This document shows, one piece after another, positions 42,915 through 51,753 of a stretch of 64,000 nt of DNA (its first letter is position 1; every line of letters begins with the position of its first letter). Both the position numbers and the translations under genes were made by a program. A model generated the notes under the pieces. That model was not told where the DNA came from and made no database searches. It saw only the letters and a program-made list of their open reading frames with translations. Where the stretch lies: assembly GCA_021775805.1 (NCBI GenBank), contig JAJFHD010000127.1, forward strand, positions 1 to 64,000. The letters are read 5' to 3'. Source of the DNA: Alphaproteobacteria bacterium (lineage in GTDB: Bacteria; Pseudomonadota; Alphaproteobacteria; Rhizobiales; JAJFHC01).

Positions 42915-43760
42915 CTAGTTGCGAACGGCCGGTGTCTCAACCTGCAGGCCCTTGCCGCGTTGTGCCAGATAGATCTCAAGGGCGACAAATTCGTCGGACC
43001 CGCGCTTGAATGGCGTCGCACGGATGTTGGCCATACAGCCCTTGAAGCGGCGGTGAAGCGACCCCAGTTTCTGCCACTTCAGCCGGTAGGTCGGAAAACC
43101 GTTGGACTGTCCCTGGCTCAGGAAGTCGGCGCGGATGAACTTGCCGTAGTTGGCCTCATGACAATTGGCGCACGACATGTCGAGCTGGCCGACCCGAGAG
43201 TAATAGAGCTCCTTGCCCTTTTCGGCCCAGGACTGCATCGGGCCGTCGGCTTGAACGTTGACCGGCATGCCGCGGGACTGATTGCGCACAAAAGCCGTCA
43301 TGGACAGCATCTGGTTGGATTCCCACTTCCACTCCTTGGCACCCATGTTTTCCGTGCGGCAGTTATTGACGCGCTGTTCCATGGTCATTGGGCGTTTCAG
43401 CTTGGCGTCCCATTTCGGCATGGCCGCGCCGACGCCCTTCATCGATTCGGCCGCATCATTGTGACAGGACGCGCACGACTTGCCGGCCGACCCGTCAACC
43501 GTGTTCCAAAGCGCCTCGCCCTGCTCGACCCAGAGGAAGCCCGGATTTTCGAAATCGTCCTGTTGCAGCGACTGTGTTTCCGGCGCCCGGAAATGCCAGC
43601 CGGAGAACAGTTCCTCAAGTGGGTGATCCTTGCTCGGTGGCGCTGCCTTGACGGCAGTGACGCCCTCAGGCAGGGAATCGCTGGAATTGGCAGACCCTGC
43701 CGCGACCAGCCCAATGGCTGTCAGGACGCAAAGCATCCCGGTTTTTGCTGATACCCTCAT
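42915..43760 (-). CDS. soxA: SoxA, di-haem cytochrome c of the L-cysteine S-thiosulfotransferase
   Basis: 281 residues, Sec signal 'MLCVLTAIGLVAAGSANS'. Two CXXCH sites, 'KSCASCHNDAAES' and 'MSCANCHEANYG', make it the di-haem form, and 'RRFKGCMANIRA' carries the Cys that becomes the persulfide haem ligand. ATG 43760 is preferred to an upstream in-frame start. With SoxX it attaches thiosulfate to the SoxYZ carrier cysteine in the periplasm. Confidence 0.94.
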   Translation of the reverse strand: MRVSAKTGMLCVLTAIGLVAAGSANSSDSLPEGVTAVKAAPPSKDHPLEELFSGWHFRAPETQSLQQDDFENPGFLWVEQGEALWNTVDGSAGKSCASCHNDAAESMKGVGAAMPKWDAKLKRPMTMEQRVNNCRTENMGAKEWKWESNQMLSMTAFVRNQSRGMPVNVQADGPMQSWAEKGKELYYSRVGQLDMSCANCHEANYGKFIRADFLSQGQSNGFPTYRLKWQKLGSLHRRFKGCMANIRATPFKRGSDEFVALEIYLAQRGKGLQVETPAVRN

Positions 43761-43814
43761 CGTGTGCTTCCTTCCCAGCCACAACCGGTTGTCCGGTCTT
43801 AGGCTCATCGCTTG

Positions 43815-44144
43815 TCAGCTGACCGTCAGTTTTGTTTTCTTTGAATAGGTCTCGCCGTTGTCGTCCATCCAGATGAATTCGAACTCGCCGGACTCTTCAG
43901 CCTTCATGGAGAACTGAAAATACGGGTTTGCAGAAATCGCCGGATCTACATCAACCGAGAAAATTTCCTCGCCGTTGAACTTGGCGATGAACTTGTTGAT
44001 GATCTGCCGCGGGATGATCTCGCCGGTTTTCTTGTCCTTGCGGAGGCCGGTTTCCATCTTGTGGGAGATCAGCGTCTTGATCGTGACGATGTCGCCCTTG
44101 GCGGCTTTCTTGGGCGCTTTCACCCTTGGTTTTGGCTTGGCCAT
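43815..44144 (-). CDS. soxZ: SoxZ, carrier scaffold protein
   Basis: 109 residues without a signal peptide, as usual: it is exported with SoxY by the twin-arginine route. Matches SoxZ with 'AAKGDIVTIKTLISHKMETGLRKDKKTG', 'IPRQIINKFIAKFNGEEIFS' and 'FEFIWMDDNGETYSKKTKL'. It forms the SoxYZ heterodimer that holds sulfur intermediates. 25 bp after soxY. Confidence 0.95.
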   Translation of the reverse strand: MAKPKPRVKAPKKAAKGDIVTIKTLISHKMETGLRKDKKTGEIIPRQIINKFIAKFNGEEIFSVDVDPAISANPYFQFSMKAEESGEFEFIWMDDNGETYSKKTKLTVS

Positions 44145-44169
44145 GTTTTCTTGCTCCTCAGTGCGCCGG

Positions 44170-44619
44170 TCAACCGCCGCAGCCGCCGATGGTGACTTTC
44201 ACCTGGCGCTTGGTCATGTGAAACGAACCGTCAGACAACTCCGCCACGGCCACGACATTTTGTGTCTTAGCCAGACGCATGCGGGTGGACGCTTCGGCCA
44301 CGCCGCTTTTCGGCGAAAAGTTGAAGGTGATGACTTCCGGCCGCGGATTACCCTCGGCGACGATGATGACCCGCTTGACATGGTTATCCGCTGTCATCGG
44401 GCTATCGACGGAAATTGACAGCGGCACGGTATTGCCGTTTTCGGCAATCTCCGGCATCTCCAGGGTAATCTTGCCCTCGGAGGCCGACTTGCCGCCGGTG
44501 AACTCCGCAAGCACCGACTTGGCGTCCTTGGTCTCTGCAGCGATAGCAGGACTGATCGCCAGGGCGGCGACCGCTGCACCGCCCAGAACCATGGCGTCTC
44601 TGCGTGTGATTGTTCTCAT
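44170..44619 (-). CDS. soxY: SoxY, sulfur-carrier protein
   Basis: 149 residues. Twin-arginine signal 'MRTITRRDAMVLGGAAVAALA' and the defining C-terminal 'VTIGGCGG' tail, whose Cys carries all sulfur intermediates of the pathway on a swinging arm. Lies 11 bp after soxX and 25 bp before soxZ. Confidence 0.96.
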   Translation of the reverse strand: MRTITRRDAMVLGGAAVAALAISPAIAAETKDAKSVLAEFTGGKSASEGKITLEMPEIAENGNTVPLSISVDSPMTADNHVKRVIIVAEGNPRPEVITFNFSPKSGVAEASTRMRLAKTQNVVAVAELSDGSFHMTKRQVKVTIGGCGG

Positions 44620-44630
44620 GTCAATCTTCC

Positions 44631-45101
44631 CTATTCCTTGAGCGTCATCACGTAGGCGATGATGTCTTCGATCTGCTGCCCGGACAGGATCGTCTTGTCC
44701 TTGAACTTCTTGGCAATCCGGGCACCCGGATTAACCCGGTAGAATCCCGGCATTATGGTTTCGTCGCCGAACACGGCTTTCGAATTGACCAGAATCGCCC
44801 GCAGCTGCGCCTCTGAATAGCGGCTGCCGGCGCCATCGACGGGTGGGCCGATTTCGCCGTGAAACGGCTTGCTGGTCAGATCCTTGTTGGCGTGACAGGC
44901 GAGGCAGTTGCCCAGCTTTCGGTTGGCAAACCACTTCTTGCCGTCTTCCGCATTGCCGGGCGTAGGCGTCAGCGCCGCCTTCACCTCGATCTCATCGAAC
45001 ATCACCTTTTCCGGTGGAGTTGCGTCAGCGAGTGCCGCGCCGGCGCCCAAAGTGCATCCCAACACGAAACAGGACGCAATCCATCTGCTTGCTTGCTTCA
45101 T
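44631..45101 (-). CDS. soxX: SoxX, mono-haem cytochrome c subunit
   Basis: 156 residues from ATG 45101; the frame is open far upstream but that part lies on top of soxV in antisense. Sec signal 'ASRWIASCFVLGCTLGAGAALA', one haem site 'GNCLACHANKD', and Met ligand in 'ETIMPGFYRV'. Partner of SoxA. First gene of soxXYZABCD, 117 bp downstream of an AT-rich SoxR-type site. Confidence 0.94.
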   Translation of the reverse strand: MKQASRWIASCFVLGCTLGAGAALADATPPEKVMFDEIEVKAALTPTPGNAEDGKKWFANRKLGNCLACHANKDLTSKPFHGEIGPPVDGAGSRYSEAQLRAILVNSKAVFGDETIMPGFYRVNPGARIAKKFKDKTILSGQQIEDIIAYVMTLKE

Positions 45102-45217
45102 TCCAGTGTTTCCTCTCCGTCCGCGTGCGTCAGTTCGGGAACCCTTAAGGGTCTTGTTTTCATCATGACGTGCAGCCGGCAAAAGATTGTCAGAGATGCG
45201 AATCAAAATCAATAATA

Positions 45218-45236
45218 ATATTCGCATAAACGAATA
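45218..45236. promoter_or_regulatory. AT-rich SoxR-type operator before soxX
   Basis: ATATTCGCATAAACGAATA: an ATATTCGCATA core and a second CGAATA half. It lies in the soxV-soxX gap. SoxR is an ArsR-type repressor in Paracoccus and Pseudaminobacter that binds sites in the soxS-soxV and soxW-soxX gaps, which matches this placement. Confidence 0.55.
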
Positions 45237-45274
45237 AAGGAATATAAGCCCTTCATTTCGGGCGGGAATTTGTG

Positions 45275-46012
45275 TTACCCGACGCGGCCCAGGCCCGGCA
45301 GAATCTCGAGAAGATAGAACGCAATCTGATTCATCGTGCCTGTCAGGAACAAGACACCGGTGAGAATCAGAAGCACGCCCATGATAATCTCGACCCCCCT
45401 CATTTGAGAGCGAAAAGCGGGCATGGCACGCATGAAGGGACCGGCAAATCCGGCCGCAATCAGAAACGGCAAACCGATCCCGAGGGAGTATGCAGACAGA
45501 AGCAGGACACCGCCACTCACAGTTTCTTCGGCACCGGCCGTGAACAGGATTGCCGCCAGAACCGGACCGACGCATGGCGTCCATCCAAAGGCAAAGGCGA
45601 GACCCATGACAAAGGCACCGATGAGTCCGGGCGGCTTGCGTTTCACGTAGACGCGGGCCTCGCGGTACAGGAAACCGATCCGCAGGGCACCGAGGAAATG
45701 CAACCCCATCACAATGATCGCGATCCCCGCCACAACCGATAGCCAGCGCATGTGTTCCTGCACGAACTGCCCAAGCCAGGTGACGCTTGCCCCCAGTGAA
45801 ACGAAAATCACCGTGAATCCCAAAACGAAGGCCAGTGCGGTCGCCAGTATCCGCAGGCTGGCGCCGGACGCCCGTTGATCGTCTCCAAATTCCGTAATGC
45901 TGACCCCGGCAAGAAAGCACAGATAAGGCGGAACGATAGGCAGGACGCAGGGCGATACGAATGACAGGATACCGGCAAGGAATGCTGCGCCCAAACTCAC
46001 GTCGAAATTCAC
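45275..46012 (-). CDS. soxV: SoxV, CcdA-like electron transporter
   Basis: 245 residues, six membrane segments, with CcdA motifs 'FLAGILSFVSPCVLPIVPPY' and 'FGWTPCVGPVLAAILF' that carry the two redox cysteines. GTG start at 46012 has AAAGGTGG about seven bases upstream; the frame continues beyond it but overlaps soxS and soxR in antisense. It moves electrons from cytoplasmic thioredoxin across the membrane to SoxW. Confidence 0.92.
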   Translation of the reverse strand: MNFDVSLGAAFLAGILSFVSPCVLPIVPPYLCFLAGVSITEFGDDQRASGASLRILATALAFVLGFTVIFVSLGASVTWLGQFVQEHMRWLSVVAGIAIIVMGLHFLGALRIGFLYREARVYVKRKPPGLIGAFVMGLAFAFGWTPCVGPVLAAILFTAGAEETVSGGVLLLSAYSLGIGLPFLIAAGFAGPFMRAMPAFRSQMRGVEIIMGVLLILTGVLFLTGTMNQIAFYLLEILPGLGRVG

Positions 46013-46030
46013 GGCGGCCACCTTTCGCGG

Positions 46031-46064
46031 ATATATCGCATATTCGTGATATGCAATATGCGAG
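46031..46064. promoter_or_regulatory. AT-rich SoxR-type operator in the soxV/soxS divergent gap
   Basis: ATATATCGCATATTCGTGAT followed by ATGCAATATGCGAG; contains CGCATATTCG and a near-palindromic second half. It lies between the divergent soxV and soxS starts (46012 and 46085), the expected place for control of both units. Confidence 0.55.
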
Positions 46065-46084
46065 AACAAACGTATAATCAACCG

Positions 46085-46456
46085 ATGAGGACACTTATTA
46101 TTGCAGCCGCCGCTCTCTGTATGGCGGCCTTGACGACAACGCCCGACGCCGCCGAACTGATCATGGTCGAGCAGCATGCATGCGAGTGGTGCGAGGCCTG
46201 GAATGAAGAGGTCGGCGGAATCTATCACAAGACCGCTGAGGGCAAGGCAGCCCCTTTGCGGCGGATCGACATCCACGATCCTCTGCCGGTGGACTTGAAC
46301 TATATTTCCGGGCTGGTCTTTACACCGACGTTTGTTTTGGTCGACAAGGGTCGCGAGATCGGGCGGATAAGAGGGTATCCCGGTGAGGACTTTTTCTGGG
46401 GCCTGTTGCAGAAACTCATTGAAAAACTGCCCGAACAATCGAGACTCGGTTCGTGA
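46085..46456 (+). CDS. soxS: SoxS, periplasmic thioredoxin
   Basis: 123 residues, signal peptide 'IIAAAALCMAALTTTPDAA', and redox pair 'EQHACEWCEAWNEEVGG' with cis-Pro in 'FTPTFVLVDKGREIGRIRGYPGEDFFW'. In Paracoccus SoxS reactivates SoxYZ by reduction. First gene of soxS-soxR-soxT, divergent from soxV. Confidence 0.88.
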   Translation: MRTLIIAAAALCMAALTTTPDAAELIMVEQHACEWCEAWNEEVGGIYHKTAEGKAAPLRRIDIHDPLPVDLNYISGLVFTPTFVLVDKGREIGRIRGYPGEDFFWGLLQKLIEKLPEQSRLGS

Positions 46457-46507
46457 ACGCCCACTCTGGACGCGCGACCCGGACAGGGACGACACAAGGA
46501 ATTTGAC

Positions 46508-46849
46508 ATGGACATTACCGCAGCCCTGTCGGAAGAGGGGCGACATCAGGAAATGGCGGACAGCGCCAAGGCGGCGTGCGATCTGCTTCGCGGGCTTGCC
46601 CAGGAAACCCGTCTGATGATTCTGTGCATGCTGGCGGAAGGCGAGAAGTCGGTGGGCGAACTCGAAGCGCTGCTTAACCTGCGCCAGCCCACAGTCTCCC
46701 AGCAACTCGCCAGACTGCGGGCGGACCGGCTGGTAACCACACGGCGCGACGGCCAGACGATCTATTATGCCCTGGGCAGCGCCGAAGCCCACAAGGTCAT
46801 CAACGTGCTTTACGAACTGTACTGCAAAGACACCTCCGCATGTTCGTAA
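46508..46849 (+). CDS. soxR: SoxR, ArsR-family repressor of sox genes
   Basis: 113 residues, winged helix 'LLRGLAQETRLMILCMLAEGEKSVGELEALLNLRQPTVSQQLARLRADRLV' and 'DGQTIYYALG'. Cys27, Cys near 'MILCML' and two Cys at the C-terminus could sense sulfur species by forming a (per)sulfide bridge, as described for related BigR/SqrR-type regulators. It likely binds the four AT-rich sites found here. Confidence 0.9.
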   Translation: MDITAALSEEGRHQEMADSAKAACDLLRGLAQETRLMILCMLAEGEKSVGELEALLNLRQPTVSQQLARLRADRLVTTRRDGQTIYYALGSAEAHKVINVLYELYCKDTSACS

Positions 46850-46875
46850 CCCTGTGGCGGAGGCAACTGTGAACC

Positions 46876-47985
46876 ATGGAATGGATTTCAACGCCTGACG
46901 CTCTGGTCCTTGCAGGATTGGGGTTGGGTGTTGTCATGGGGGCGACGGCGCGCGCTGCCAGGTTCTGCACATTCGGAGCGGTCGAAGACTACGTTCTCGC
47001 CAGAAAGACCCTGCGGTTGAAGGCCTGGGCGCTGGCGATCGCCGTCGCGATGATCAGCGTTCAGATCATGCATCATGCCGGGATCGCCAGAATCGATGAG
47101 GTCTTTTACCTGGGACCGAGTTTCGGTCTTGTCGGCGCTGTGGCCGGCGGCATGCTCTTCGGCCTCGGCATGTCGATGGTCGGCACCTGCGGCTACGGTG
47201 TCGTGGTCCGCATGGCAGGCGGCGATCTGAAGGCGTTTTGCAGTTTTCTGGTCCTTGGCCTGGCCGGGTACGCAACAGCCCGCGGTCTGACCTCGCTGGT
47301 CAAGGTCTATGTGATCGATGCCCTGGCGATAGACCTGGCCGGCGCCGGCGGCCAGGGCATACCGCACTTCATTGCCTGGATGACGGGGGTGGACGCCGGT
47401 CTTCTGTGGTTGCCCCTGGGGCTGGCTATCGGCGGCGCCATAATTGCTTTTTGTCTATGGAGTTCCGAATTCAGAAAAAGCCGCCGCGACATCTATGCCG
47501 GCACATTGATAGGGCTTGCTGTCGCCGCCGGCTTCCTGACGACCGGGACGCTTGGTGCCGATCCATTCGATCCGGTTCGGGTGCAGTCGCTCACCTATGT
47601 GTTGCCGCTCGGTGAATCGCTGGTCTGGCTGATGACCTTTACCGGTGCCTCATTGACATTTGCGATCGCTGCCGTCATCGGTACATTTTTTGGATCTCTG
47701 GGCGTTGCGCTCCGGCGCCGGGAAATGCACTGGGAAGGCTTTGACGACATGCAGGAAATGCGTCGTCATTTGTTGGGCGCGGCCGCGATGGGAGCCGGCG
47801 GGGTAACCGCATTGGGCTGCACCATCGGTCAGGGTATTTCCGGTGTCTCCACACTTGCCGTTACGCCGGTCATCGCGCTTGGGTCGATCTTCCTTGGGGC
47901 CACCTTCGGACTGCACTGGTTGTTGACGGGGAGCCCCAGGGAAGCCTGGAGAATGCTCGTCGGCAGCACGGCCCCGGGAGGTTGA
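46876..47985 (+). CDS. soxT: SoxT/TsuA-like YeeE/YedE family sulfur-compound transporter
   Basis: 369 residues, about nine to ten membrane segments. The conserved cysteine motifs of thiosulfate channel TsuA are visible: 'LGMSMVGTCGYGVVVR' and 'TALGCTIGQGISGVSTLA'. In sox clusters SoxT brings sulfur compounds to the cytoplasm and affects SoxR signalling. It follows soxR by 26 bp. Confidence 0.9.
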   Translation: MEWISTPDALVLAGLGLGVVMGATARAARFCTFGAVEDYVLARKTLRLKAWALAIAVAMISVQIMHHAGIARIDEVFYLGPSFGLVGAVAGGMLFGLGMSMVGTCGYGVVVRMAGGDLKAFCSFLVLGLAGYATARGLTSLVKVYVIDALAIDLAGAGGQGIPHFIAWMTGVDAGLLWLPLGLAIGGAIIAFCLWSSEFRKSRRDIYAGTLIGLAVAAGFLTTGTLGADPFDPVRVQSLTYVLPLGESLVWLMTFTGASLTFAIAAVIGTFFGSLGVALRRREMHWEGFDDMQEMRRHLLGAAAMGAGGVTALGCTIGQGISGVSTLAVTPVIALGSIFLGATFGLHWLLTGSPREAWRMLVGSTAPGG

Positions 47986-48146
47986 GCGAACACACGACGC
48001 AAAGCCCTGCGCCCTCGCAAATCTGCCGTAAATGGAGTATCAACGCCAGGGACCGCAGGTCAGCCCATCAGGCCACAACAAACAACAGGCAACACCCGTG
48101 GGGCGCCTTCCGGAACAGACTTACTGAACAGACCACTGTCTTCCAA

Positions 48147-49316
48147 ATGCGAATCTTGCACCTCTTGTCCGTCAACAAATTCCTGCCGCAGCTGCTCGAA
48201 GTTTGCGAGGCTGCCAATCCCGGACAGAACCGCTACTCTGTTCAGCAGGCGAGCACGGAAATGGTGTCGTGCATTCCCGAAGGACATTCGTTCATCCTTC
48301 GTGAAGGCAAATTTTCCGATCTGAACCTCGTCAGAGGAGATCTCGAGTGGTGCGAAGCGATCTTTGTCCACTATGTGACAGAGGAATCCGCTGCCATGGT
48401 CGGCATGGCCGGCGAGGACAAGGCGATCGTCTGGTGCGGATTCGGTGCGGACTATTACGATTATTCGTTGAGGTATCGTGACAGCATGTTGCTCGGAAAG
48501 ACCGATGCGGCATTTTCGGACCATGCGCTCCCGGTTGCCCTGTCCAGAATAAGACCCCTTTGGTTTTCCCTGCAGTTGGCGGGCATAATCAGGAAGCGGA
48601 TCGTGCCGGGATGGATGCGCGACTTTGCAGACCGGGTGGACTTCTTTTGTCCCTACGAACGCGATCTTCGGATCGACAAGGTCATCGCGGGTTTTACGCC
48701 TGTGCAGTTGCCGGGATTTCCCTACTACTCAATCGATCTGTTTGCCCTTGGTCCGCAGGAAATGCGTGGACCCGATATCCTGCTCGGGAATTCCGCGACC
48801 GCCACCAACAACCACCTTGATGCATTTGACGATATTCGCCGAATTGACCTGTCAGGAAGGAAAATAGTTCTTCCGCTCAGTTATGGTGACGAAGGCTACG
48901 CGCAAATCATAGCCGACAAGGCGATCTCCGTTTTCGGCCGTGATCGGTTGATATTGCTTCGGCACTGGATGCCGATCGAAGACTACAACAGGGTCATTGA
49001 AAGTTGCGGTGTTGTCGTGATGAACCATGTCAGAGGGCAGGCCATGGGCAACATCTGCGCGGCTCTCTACAAGGGGGCAAAAGTGTTTTTGAGGCCGGAA
49101 AATCCGTACTTTCGGGGATTGAAAAACGACGGGGCTCACATTTTTCCTTTCAAGCGTGAGGGACTGTCAGCGGCACTGAACGAACCATTGAGTTCCGGAG
49201 AACGGCGGGAAAATGCCGCGGTCATACAAAATGAATGGTCACGGGAAAGCGTTGAAAAGAAGGCCCGCCGGACCTTCGAGACTGTGGGCGGTCTTGTCCG
49301 GGAAAGAACCAAATAG
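48147..49316 (+). CDS. wecF: WecF-like TDP-Fuc4NAc:lipid II transferase (GT56)
   Basis: 389 residues from ATG 48147. It matches WecF in 'MRILHLLSVNKFLPQLLEV', 'AIVWCGFGADYYDY', 'DILLGNSATATNNHLDAF', 'IVLPLSYGDEGYAQII' and 'MNHVRGQAMGNICAALYKGAKVFL'. WecF adds 4-acetamido-4,6-dideoxygalactose to a lipid-linked sugar during enterobacterial common antigen synthesis. With the WecE-like enzyme next door it implies a Fuc4NAc-containing surface glycan. A 160-bp gap separates it from soxT. Confidence 0.82.
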   Translation: MRILHLLSVNKFLPQLLEVCEAANPGQNRYSVQQASTEMVSCIPEGHSFILREGKFSDLNLVRGDLEWCEAIFVHYVTEESAAMVGMAGEDKAIVWCGFGADYYDYSLRYRDSMLLGKTDAAFSDHALPVALSRIRPLWFSLQLAGIIRKRIVPGWMRDFADRVDFFCPYERDLRIDKVIAGFTPVQLPGFPYYSIDLFALGPQEMRGPDILLGNSATATNNHLDAFDDIRRIDLSGRKIVLPLSYGDEGYAQIIADKAISVFGRDRLILLRHWMPIEDYNRVIESCGVVVMNHVRGQAMGNICAALYKGAKVFLRPENPYFRGLKNDGAHIFPFKREGLSAALNEPLSSGERRENAAVIQNEWSRESVEKKARRTFETVGGLVRERTK

Positions 49317-49486
49317 AGCGAGACGCGGCTCACCCGAGTGTCTGCGGCCGCGCCACCACCAGCAAATTCACTTTCAACAACAGTATGGTCGGTCTACCTT
49401 GTTGGGAACACGCGGAGACCTCGCCTCAGTTAATGACAGCACAGGCACCATGAACATTTTCTGCAAGCAATTTGGATTGATCTGAT

Positions 49487-50710
49487 TTGTCCGGACCTGA
49501 TTATGTGGACCGGAGCGCGACCGGTGTGGCTCTGCAACCGCCCCATGGCAGCAATTCATTCCAGGTTCCGTTCAACAAGCCCACGACAGTTGGAACCGAA
49601 CTGGCTTATGCGGAGAGCTGCCTGCACGCTGAAGTCCTGAGCGGGGACGGGCCTTATTGCCTTAAATGCGAATCGTCCCTGAGAACGTTGCTTGGCGCTG
49701 CAGCGACCTGTTTGACCCCGTCTTGTACGGCATCGCTCGAGATGTCAGCGCTGATGCTTGGCATTTCTCCGGGCGATGAAGTCATCATGCCGAGTTTTAC
49801 ATTTGTGTCGACCGCAAACGCATTCTCGCTTTTCGGGGCGAAGATCGTGTTCATCGACATCCGTCCCGACACGATGAACATGGACGAAAGCCTTGTGGAG
49901 GCCGCCATCACGCCAAGAACAAAGGCCATTGTACCGGTGCACTACGGCGGCGTGGCCTGCGAAATGGACACGGTCATGGCAATCGCTTGCCATCATGGCA
50001 TTGCGGTTGTCGAGGATGCCGCGCACGCAATCGGCTCGACATACCGCAGCCGGCCTCTGGGCGGCATCGGTGATGTCGGTGTCTTCAGTTTTCATGAAAC
50101 CAAGAACATTACCAGCGGTGGCGAAGGCGGCCTCACGGCAGTGAACAGAGACAGCCTGGTCGAACGCGCCGACATTGTTCGTCACAAAGGCACAAACCGC
50201 ACGGCCTTCTTCCAGGGCGACGTCGACAGATATACCTGGGTCGGCCGGGGCAGCAGCTATCTCATGAGCGACGTCAATGCCGCTTTTCTGTGGGCTCAGC
50301 TCAGTGAACTCGATCGCATCAACCGGCGGCGGTCTGAGCTTCATGAAAGATACAGGCAGGCCCTGGCGCCATTGGTCGCCTCGGAAAAGCTGCAAATCCA
50401 GGACATACCGGAAGGGTGCCGGCACAACGGCCATCTGTTCTACATAAAGGTCAGGGATGAGGCCGAACGATCATCCGTTATCGCGTTTCTTCGCAAGGCC
50501 GGCGTTGAAACCGCGTTTCATTACGTGCCGCTGCATTCATCGAAGGCCGGCAGAAAACTTGGACGGCTTGCCGGTGAGGACAAGTTCACAAGCGTTGAGA
50601 GCGCACGCCTCCTCCGCCTGCCGCTTTTTTTCGGGATGACCGACCAACAGCAGGATCACGTCTGCGCCGCACTGGAAACATATTTCAGGAACGCGAACTC
50701 GACCGGGTGA
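49487..50710 (+). CDS. wecE: WecE-like dTDP-4-amino-4,6-dideoxygalactose transaminase
   Basis: 407 residues of the DegT/DnrJ/EryC1/StrS family with long identity to WecE: 'VPFNKPTTVGTELAYAESCL', 'LTPSCTASLEMSALMLGISP', 'VIMPSFTFVSTANAFSLFGA' and the PLP Lys in 'FSFHETKNITSGGEGG'. Start is uncertain: TTG 49487 or GTG 49505; conserved sequence begins about 25 residues in. It makes dTDP-Fuc4N from the 4-keto sugar. The dTDP-glucose synthesis genes are not in the window. Confidence 0.9.
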   Translation: MSGPDYVDRSATGVALQPPHGSNSFQVPFNKPTTVGTELAYAESCLHAEVLSGDGPYCLKCESSLRTLLGAAATCLTPSCTASLEMSALMLGISPGDEVIMPSFTFVSTANAFSLFGAKIVFIDIRPDTMNMDESLVEAAITPRTKAIVPVHYGGVACEMDTVMAIACHHGIAVVEDAAHAIGSTYRSRPLGGIGDVGVFSFHETKNITSGGEGGLTAVNRDSLVERADIVRHKGTNRTAFFQGDVDRYTWVGRGSSYLMSDVNAAFLWAQLSELDRINRRRSELHERYRQALAPLVASEKLQIQDIPEGCRHNGHLFYIKVRDEAERSSVIAFLRKAGVETAFHYVPLHSSKAGRKLGRLAGEDKFTSVESARLLRLPLFFGMTDQQQDHVCAALETYFRNANSTG

Positions 50711-50864
50711 CGATCCCGTTATCTCCGTCTGGCCGCACATATTCAGCGCCGCTTCACCGACAATGGCCGATCCGCAGCCTGCTCAATCCCGTATGACCGA
50801 CCGCCACAAACCCGTAACACGTACGCCGGGTCGACCGAAAATCACCAGCGGTCCGGTACCATCT

Positions 50865-51536
50865 TCACTGTACAGTGTTGTCCCGCAGGCGCCCGGACTG
50901 CGGCCCGGTGTAGACGTAACAGGTAGATTCAAAGGCGCCGTAGTCGTTGCGCAATTCAAAGTGGGGGGATAGAGAGCGGGCAATCAGGTCAACGAGTTCG
51001 GTCGGGCTGGGATGGAAGAGTTTTTCGGATTTCCAGTCAGCACAGTGGGACATTACATTGAAGGCCAGACCCTTTCGGCAGTAGGCAAACACCTTGCTGG
51101 TGAGGCGCTCCACATAGGCAAGCATGTCGTCGTGGGTGAATGGATATCGCCGGGTACAGACACCGTTCATGACAACATAATCATAGACTGGAATAACCGC
51201 ATTCTCCTCCAACAGATCAAGGCAGTGAATCTTGGCTTCCGGGTACCGGTTTTGTGCCGCAGCAGCAAATGCCGGCGAAAGATCCAGCCCCTCATAGTCA
51301 ATGTTCGACCAGCCCTTTCGGTCGAGATAATCCTTTAGATCCGCGCGTCCACATCCGAAATCGAGAACCCTGGTCAGTCCTCGCTCGTGTCCGAACAAGC
51401 CGCACATTACCTCGTAGCGCAACTCGGCACTTTCTTGCGAGTTCCAGTCGACAGCCGCGGCACCGGTGCCATGTTCCTCCAGGCATTGCTCGCTGTGTCG
51501 AACGATCTCACGGACCGACTCCCGGACATTGTCCAC
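50865..51536 (-). CDS. Class I SAM-dependent methyltransferase
   Basis: About 224 residues. SAM site 'VLDFGCGRADLKDYLDRKG', then 'YEGLDLSPAFAAAAQNRYPEAKIHCLDLLEE' and 'YDYVVMNGVCTRRYPFTHDDM'. GTG 51536 has GGTGGAG eight bases upstream; ATG 51566 (ten more residues) lacks a ribosome site. It converges with wecE and probably modifies a glycan or its precursor; substrate unknown. Confidence 0.85.
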   Translation of the reverse strand: MDNVRESVREIVRHSEQCLEEHGTGAAAVDWNSQESAELRYEVMCGLFGHERGLTRVLDFGCGRADLKDYLDRKGWSNIDYEGLDLSPAFAAAAQNRYPEAKIHCLDLLEENAVIPVYDYVVMNGVCTRRYPFTHDDMLAYVERLTSKVFAYCRKGLAFNVMSHCADWKSEKLFHPSPTELVDLIARSLSPHFELRNDYGAFESTCYVYTGPQSGRLRDNTVQ

Positions 51537-51753
51537 CTGCAAATCTCCACCTGTCTCCCGTCCCATTGAACAGGGAAAGGAGTTTGCTCTTTGTGTGACA
51601 GGGCAATGCCCGGCAGATGTCCCCTGCCGGGCATAGGGTCTCCTGACAGAACCTGTCCGGAACAGTAGGTCACGATTCACCCTGCAGCAACGATTGCCTT
51701 TCCAAATACCCGGGGTTGCCGGCGGCGGTCGCAGCCAGGAAACCGTCAGGCCT

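Noticed and set aside
45102-46094. Long minus-strand frame extending SoxX upstream across soxV
   Set aside because: It lies in a different frame on top of the clear soxV gene; SoxX has a signal peptide and normal length from ATG 45101.
46013-46891. Long minus-strand frame extending SoxV upstream over soxS and soxR
   Set aside because: It is antisense to two well-supported genes and has no membrane-protein character; the GTG at 46012 has a good ribosome site.
50763-50972. Short plus-strand frame between wecE and the methyltransferase
   Set aside because: It overlaps the end of the methyltransferase in antisense, is proline- and arginine-rich, and shows no ribosome site or family.
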